Shown here: one piece after another, positions 60,215 to 64,000 of the stretch
Position numbering within the stretch: the stretch's first letter is position 1
Layout: each line of letters opens with the position of its first letter
Origin: Streptococcus sp. Marseille-Q6470
GTDB lineage: Bacteria > Bacillota > Bacilli > Lactobacillales > Streptococcaceae
DNA: 64,000 bases
Direction of reading: 5' to 3'
NCBI RefSeq assembly: GCF_946902905.1
Contig: NZ_OX336385.1
Location: 806,001-870,000 of the forward strand
Program-made: the position numbers and the translations under genes
The notes under the pieces: generated by a model
Databases searched by the model: none
Told to the model about the DNA's origin: nothing
What the model saw: only the letters and a program-made list of their open reading frames with translations

Positions 60215-61907
60215 TAAACTTCACCCCCAACATCTCATGATTACTCTTACCAGCCGGTACCATCGGTAAAACATGCTCTTTACGAGAAATATCTACCTCG
60301 ATAAACATTGGTACATCTTCCAAGATGACTTCCAAATCCTTTTCTAAGGTTTCAGGATTATCAAATTTATAATTCTTAATTCCATAGGCTTGAGCCATCA
60401 ATTGGAAGTCAGGAAGGCTGTCAAAGACTGACTCTGATGTTCGACCATCGTAGAAGGCTTCTTGCCATTGACGAACCATCCCAAGTGAATGGTTATTAAG
60501 CATGATGACCTTGATTGGAATCTTGTAGATGTTCAAGATTGCCAATTCCTGATTGGTCATTTGGAAACCACCATCACCGACAAAGAGCACGACCTCCTTA
60601 TCTGGATTAGCAATTTTTGCCCCAATGGCTGCAGGAACTCCAAATCCCATGGTTCCTAGTCCACCTGATGTTACGAGTTGACGCTCGTTTTGGTATGGAT
60701 AGTATTGAGCTGTCCACATTTGGTGTTGTCCGACGTCAGTTACGACAATGGCATCACCCTTAGTCAATTCACCAATTCGTTCAATAACTGCTTGTGGTTG
60801 GACGACACGTTCCTTCTTATCATAAGAACGAACACGATTCTTATCTTTTGTAACTTTTTCAATCCATTTTTCAGTATTGTTACGAACGATTGGCTCCGCT
60901 AGCAACTGCTGCAAGGCCTTTTTCGCATCACCAACAACTGGGATATCAACAGCGATAATCTTACCAATCTCTGCTGGATCGATATCAATATGCGCTACTT
61001 TGGCATTCTTCGCAAATGTCTTAGGATTACCAGTCAAACGGTCATCAAAACGACAACCAATCGAAATCATAAAATCAGCTTCAGTCATTGCGATATTGGC
61101 TGCAAAGGAACCATGCATTCCACCCATTCCCAAAAACAGTGGATGGCTAGTTGCAATTGTTCCCTGTCCCAAAAGACTGGTAACAACAGGAATTTGATAA
61201 CGCTCTGCAAATTCATTTAACTCCGCTGCAGCTTCAGCATAACTAATCCCACCACCAGCTAACAAAACTGGCTTCTTAGCCTTAGAGAGTTGCTTCAAGA
61301 TCTTCTTGATTTGCATCTCATTAGGCTCTAGAGTTGGTTGATAACTTGGTAAATCTATCTCTGAAGAATAGACAAAGTCCGTTTCAAGAGCTGAAACATC
61401 TTTTGGCAAGTCAATAACAACTGGTCCTGGACGACCGGTAGTCGCAATGTGCACAGCCTCTGTAATCACACGTGGAATATCCGCCGTCTCTCGAACCTGG
61501 TAGTTGTACTTGGTAATCGGCATGGTAATTCCGACAATATCTGCTTCCTGGAAAGCATCCTTACCGATTCCCGCTCTTGCCACTTGACCCGTGAAGACCA
61601 AAAGGGGAACACTGTCACTCATAGCATCTGCAATACCAGTAATGGCATTGGTAGCTCCTGGTCCACTTGTGACGACTGCGACACCAAGTTTCCCTGTTGA
61701 CTTAGCATAACCTTCTGCTTCATGAAGACAACCTTGTTCATGGCGACCTAGAATATGGCGGATACCTTTAAAATTATAAATAGCATCATATAAAGGCAAT
61801 ACAGCCCCGCCTGGATAACCAAAAATCGTATCGATTCCTAGGTCACGGAGCGTTTCCAAAACGAGTTCCGAACCTGACTTTGGTGAGTCTAAAATGATTT
61901 TCTCCAT
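60207..61907 (-). CDS. ilvB: acetolactate synthase large subunit
   Basis: The 566-residue ThDP enzyme has the catalytic Glu region GRHEQGCLHEAEGYA, ThDP motif GDGGFQMTNQELAIL...NN, and the FAD-binding middle domain. It condenses pyruvate or pyruvate plus 2-oxobutanoate. I chose MEKIILDSPK at 61907 after GGGGA. A seven-codon extension upstream lacks a site. It heads ilvBNCA, with a promoter at 61946 and a CodY-like box. Confidence 0.96.
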   Translation of the reverse strand: MEKIILDSPKSGSELVLETLRDLGIDTIFGYPGGAVLPLYDAIYNFKGIRHILGRHEQGCLHEAEGYAKSTGKLGVAVVTSGPGATNAITGIADAMSDSVPLLVFTGQVARAGIGKDAFQEADIVGITMPITKYNYQVRETADIPRVITEAVHIATTGRPGPVVIDLPKDVSALETDFVYSSEIDLPSYQPTLEPNEMQIKKILKQLSKAKKPVLLAGGGISYAEAAAELNEFAERYQIPVVTSLLGQGTIATSHPLFLGMGGMHGSFAANIAMTEADFMISIGCRFDDRLTGNPKTFAKNAKVAHIDIDPAEIGKIIAVDIPVVGDAKKALQQLLAEPIVRNNTEKWIEKVTKDKNRVRSYDKKERVVQPQAVIERIGELTKGDAIVVTDVGQHQMWTAQYYPYQNERQLVTSGGLGTMGFGVPAAIGAKIANPDKEVVLFVGDGGFQMTNQELAILNIYKIPIKVIMLNNHSLGMVRQWQEAFYDGRTSESVFDSLPDFQLMAQAYGIKNYKFDNPETLEKDLEVILEDVPMFIEVDISRKEHVLPMVPAGKSNHEMLGVKFNA

Positions 61908-61945
61908 CGTTCCCCTTTCTCTTCTCAATAAAATGACTTGTTTCT

Positions 61946-61973
61946 ATAATACCATTTTTTCAAAAATTTTCAA
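61946..61973 (-). promoter_or_regulatory. promoter of ilvBNCA
   Basis: -35 TTGAAA, 16 bp, extended -10 TGGTATTAT. Confidence 0.65.
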
Positions 61974-61985
61974 GACAAAAGAAAC

Positions 61986-62000
61986 AATTTTCTGAATTTT
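61986..62000 (-). promoter_or_regulatory. CodY-like box upstream of ilvB
   Basis: AATTTTCTGAATTTT differs from the CodY consensus at two positions and lies just upstream of the -35. CodY represses ilv genes in low-GC Gram-positives when branched-chain amino acids are plentiful. Confidence 0.65.
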
Positions 62001-62071
62001 CTATCTAGATGTTTTTTCACACACTTCTACTTTTTTATCTATAAACTCGATTTCTTTATTTTGAGAACAAT

Positions 62072-62107
62072 AAAAAGGTTGAAGACAAGTCTGTCTCAAC
62101 CTTTTTT
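62072..62107 (-). terminator. terminator of rplK-rplA
   Basis: The stem AAAGGTTGAGAC / GTCTTCAACCTTT is followed by TTATT on the minus strand. Confidence 0.78.
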
Positions 62108-62126
62108 GTTTTAAATTTTGTACTAA

Positions 62127-62816
62127 TTAAAGTGAGTTAACGTCAACCTTGATACCCACACCTTGAGTAGTTGTGATTGTCAAGCTTGTTACGTAAGTTC
62201 CTTTAGCAGTAGCTGGTTTAGCTTTTTGGATTGTTTCGTTGAATGCTTTGAAGTTTTCAACCAACTTGTCAGCTTCAAATGAAACTTTACCGATGATAGC
62301 TTGTACGATACCTGCACGGTCAGCACGGTAAGTGATTTTACCACCTTTAGACTCTTCAACTGCTTTAGCAACATCCATTGTTACAGTACCAGTTTTAGGG
62401 TTTGGCATCAAGTTACGTGGTCCAAGGACACGTCCAAGGCGTCCAACAAGAGCCATCATATCAGGTGTAGCGATAACTACGTCGAAGTCCAACCAACCGT
62501 CGTTGATTTTAGCAACAAGGTCGTCTTCACCAACGAAGTCTGCACCAGCAGCTTTAGCTTCTTCAGCTTTTGCACCACGTGCAAATACAAGAACGCGAGC
62601 TGTTTTACCAGTACCGTTTGGCAATACCATTGCTCCACGGATTTGTTGATCAGCTTTTTTCACGTCGATGTTCAAGTTGTATGCAACTTCTACAGTTGCG
62701 TCAAATTTTGCAAAGTTAGTTTCTTTTGCAAGAGCTACAGCTTCTTCTACGCTGTATGCTTTTGTGCTGTCGATTTTCTCAAGAGCAGCACGAAGTTGTT
62801 TGCTTTTTTTAGCCAT
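62127..62816 (-). CDS. rplA: 50S ribosomal protein L1
   Basis: The 229-residue protein has the L1 signature [20 protein letters not shown] and an N-terminal [20 protein letters not shown]. It forms the L1 stalk and represses its own operon by binding the mRNA leader. It follows rplK by 96 nt. AGGAG precedes the ATG. Confidence 0.98.
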   Translation of the reverse strand: MAKKSKQLRAALEKIDSTKAYSVEEAVALAKETNFAKFDATVEVAYNLNIDVKKADQQIRGAMVLPNGTGKTARVLVFARGAKAEEAKAAGADFVGEDDLVAKINDGWLDFDVVIATPDMMALVGRLGRVLGPRNLMPNPKTGTVTMDVAKAVEESKGGKITYRADRAGIVQAIIGKVSFEADKLVENFKAFNETIQKAKPATAKGTYVTSLTITTTQGVGIKVDVNSL

Positions 62817-62912
62817 TTTCTATTCTCCTTGTAAGTGGTTCAATCGATTTTCATCTCCCACGTCACTTCTCGAAATGATGAAGTCTTGCGGGTTATATAG
62901 GGAAGTTATTGA

Positions 62913-63338
62913 TTAGTCAACAACAGTGAATCCCATAGAACGAGCAGTACCTTCGATCATACGCATTGCAGACTCAATGTTTGCAGCGTTCAAATCTGGC
63001 ATCTTAGTTTCTGCAATTTCTTGTACTTGTGCACGAGTAACTGTAGCAACTTTAGTTTTGTTAGGTGTACCTGATCCTTTTTCAACACCTGCAGCTTTTT
63101 TCAAAAGAACAGCAGCTGGTGGTGTTTTAGTAACGAAAGTAAATGATTTATCTTCGTATACTGAGATAACAACTGGAATGATCATACCAGCTTGATCAGC
63201 TGTACGAGCGTTGAACTCTTTTGTGAATCCCATGATGTTGATACCAGCTTGACCAAGAGCAGGTCCAACCGGTGGAGCTGGTGTAGCTTTACCAGCAGGG
63301 ATTTGCAATTTTACAAGTTTTTCGACTTTTTTAGCCAT
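62913..63338 (-). CDS. rplK: 50S ribosomal protein L11
   Basis: The 141-residue protein has [25 protein letters not shown] and the C-terminal RNA-binding [10 protein letters not shown] region. It forms part of the GTPase-associated centre. GGAGG precedes the ATG. It heads rplK-rplA, with a promoter at 63418 and a leader hairpin. Confidence 0.98.
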   Translation of the reverse strand: MAKKVEKLVKLQIPAGKATPAPPVGPALGQAGINIMGFTKEFNARTADQAGMIIPVVISVYEDKSFTFVTKTPPAAVLLKKAAGVEKGSGTPNKTKVATVTRAQVQEIAETKMPDLNAANIESAMRMIEGTARSMGFTVVD

Positions 63339-63354
63339 TTTTAAATCCTCCTTT

Positions 63355-63392
63355 GTGGTTTTGGCGGTAATTTAGAGATTTTTACCTCCCAC
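63355..63392 (-). promoter_or_regulatory. leader hairpin of rplK, candidate L1-binding site
   Basis: GTGGGAGGTAA...TTACCGCC...CCAC forms an interrupted stem in the leader, just before the ribosome binding site. L1 is known to bind its own operon mRNA; that this is the site is inference. Confidence 0.5.
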
Positions 63393-63417
63393 AAGTATGT
63401 TTTACACATACCCTACT

Positions 63418-63445
63418 ATTATACACTAATCTATCTCAAATGCAA
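63418..63445 (-). promoter_or_regulatory. promoter of rplK-rplA
   Basis: -35 TTGCAT, 16 bp, -10 TATAAT. Confidence 0.7.
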
Positions 63446-63524
63446 GAGAAAAATCCTATTTTTAGAGAAATTTTATTACTGAATTTGGCTATTATTTCTT
63501 TCGTGAAAGAGTTCTGTACTACAA

Positions 63525-63551
63525 ACAAAAAACCGCTCTGTTTTGAGCGAT
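63525..63551 (-). terminator. terminator of the acetyltransferase gene
   Basis: The stem CGCTC-N6-GAGCG is followed by GGTTTTTT on the minus strand. Confidence 0.75.
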
Positions 63552-63562
63552 TATAAGGGATA

Positions 63563-64000
63563 CTAAATTTTGTAGGAGTCCAGCTTTAAGAGCAGGCTTG
63601 TCCCTTTTTCAGTACTTCCACTTTCTACAAATCCAAGGGACTCAAAACATCGTCTGGAGGCATAATTGAAATCATAGATTTCCTGAACTTTTAATTCTTT
63701 CCATCCTCTTTGTCGAGCTAGATCAATCAAAGTCTTCAAAACCTTACATCCAAGTCCTTGATGCTGGTAAGTTGGATTACCAATCACAATAGGAATATTC
63801 TCCAGAGATAAGGTGACATCCCCAATCGGAAGCCACTCTCCCTTTTCGCGAAACTCAATCCAGAACAAATCCCCGTGTTCCTCTAAATAGGAATACATGG
63901 CATTTAATTTTTCCAAACTATAGGGAATTCTAATGCCATCTACCAGTTCCACCAAATCCACATCTTGATACCAGGATAAAGCTGCATCACGATGATCTGC
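63563..64000 (-). CDS. GNAT-family N-acetyltransferase, 5' end cut by the window edge
   Basis: The frame stays open to the right edge, where it reads ADHRDAALSWYQDVDLVELV, the usual early part of a GNAT protein, so the true start lies beyond 64000. A GTG at 63959-63961 is internal. The acetyl-CoA loop is NPTYQHQGLGCKVLKTLIDL, followed by NYASRRCFESLGF. The substrate is unknown. It ends at the terminator at 63525. Confidence 0.85.
   Translation of the reverse strand, partial: ADHRDAALSWYQDVDLVELVDGIRIPYSLEKLNAMYSYLEEHGDLFWIEFREKGEWLPIGDVTLSLENIPIVIGNPTYQHQGLGCKVLKTLIDLARQRGWKELKVQEIYDFNYASRRCFESLGFVESGSTEKGTSLLLKLDSYKI

Noticed and set aside
62301..62834. 177-codon reading frame opposite rplA
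   Set aside because: Antisense shadow of the L1 gene, with an excess of Cys, Phe and Ser.
63959..63961. GTG as the start of the acetyltransferase gene
   Set aside because: The frame continues upstream with residues typical of the GNAT N-terminus to the window edge, so the GTG is an internal codon.

Overview
The window looks like a mitis-group Streptococcus chromosome (S. mitis, S. oralis, S. infantis or S. pneumoniae relatives). The base composition is low in G+C. Promoters are typical TTGACA/TATAAT or extended -10 types, and ribosome binding sites are AAGGAG-like. Most gene neighbourhoods match my memory of S. pneumoniae: pbp1A-recU-ypsA-gpsB-rnpB-THUMP methyltransferase-mapZ-gnd-ritR, mevalonate genes-liaFSR, and mutS2-cvpA-zapA next to rnhC-lepB-recD2-tig. 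A choline-binding surface protein points to choline-decorated teichoic acid. The strain and species cannot be fixed from the sequence alone. There are no rRNA or tRNA genes, insertion sequences, prophage or CRISPR array.

Layout. 0-0.6 kb: end-truncated ABC ATPase. 0.8-4.7 kb: pheS-pheT behind a T-box leader. 4.7-7 kb: aminopeptidase-HIT-ldcB operon. 7-13 kb: a DUF1307-like lipoprotein, brnQ, the rhodanese/uracil-DNA-glycosylase-like/pepV/nitroreductase set and an orphan amino-acid binding lipoprotein. 13-16 kb: a metallophosphoesterase, a small XRE regulator-DUF3278-membrane protein cassette with twin operators, and a TDT transporter. 16.5-25 kb: mutS2-cvpA-zapA facing rnhC-lepB-recD2, then tig. 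25-31.5 kb: LiaFSR cell-envelope stress system and the mevalonate pathway. 31.6-41.7 kb: choline-binding protein, redox regulator ritR, gnd, mapZ, RNase P RNA, gpsB, ypsA-like gene, recU and pbp1A, a block rich in cell-wall and division genes. 41.8-46.6 kb: aliA, luxS, clpL. 47-56 kb: pflB, dinB, uppP, a DUF2207 protein and a glutamine-type ABC importer. 56-62 kb: small HTH-like protein, SPFH protein and the ilvBNCA operon. 62-64 kb: rplK-rplA and a truncated acetyltransferase.

The genes are mostly housekeeping: envelope growth (pbp1A, mapZ, gpsB, ldcB, uppP, mevalonate precursors, LiaFSR), amino-acid supply (ilv, brnQ, aliA, pepV, ABC importers; three CodY-like boxes link these), DNA repair (mutS2, recU, recD2, dinB) and protein quality control (tig, clpL). 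I see no clear undescribed system. The points most worth a second look are: (1) luxS lies directly beside aliA, with no dexB or capsule locus where S. pneumoniae carries them; (2) an untracked 30-codon ORF with a good ribosome binding site lies in the clpL heat-shock leader; (3) the XRE/DUF3278 cassette has two matching operators about four helical turns apart over its own promoter; (4) rnhC probably has a leaderless mRNA; (5) the recU and ypsA promoters overlap; (6) several junctions differ from the pneumococcal order.
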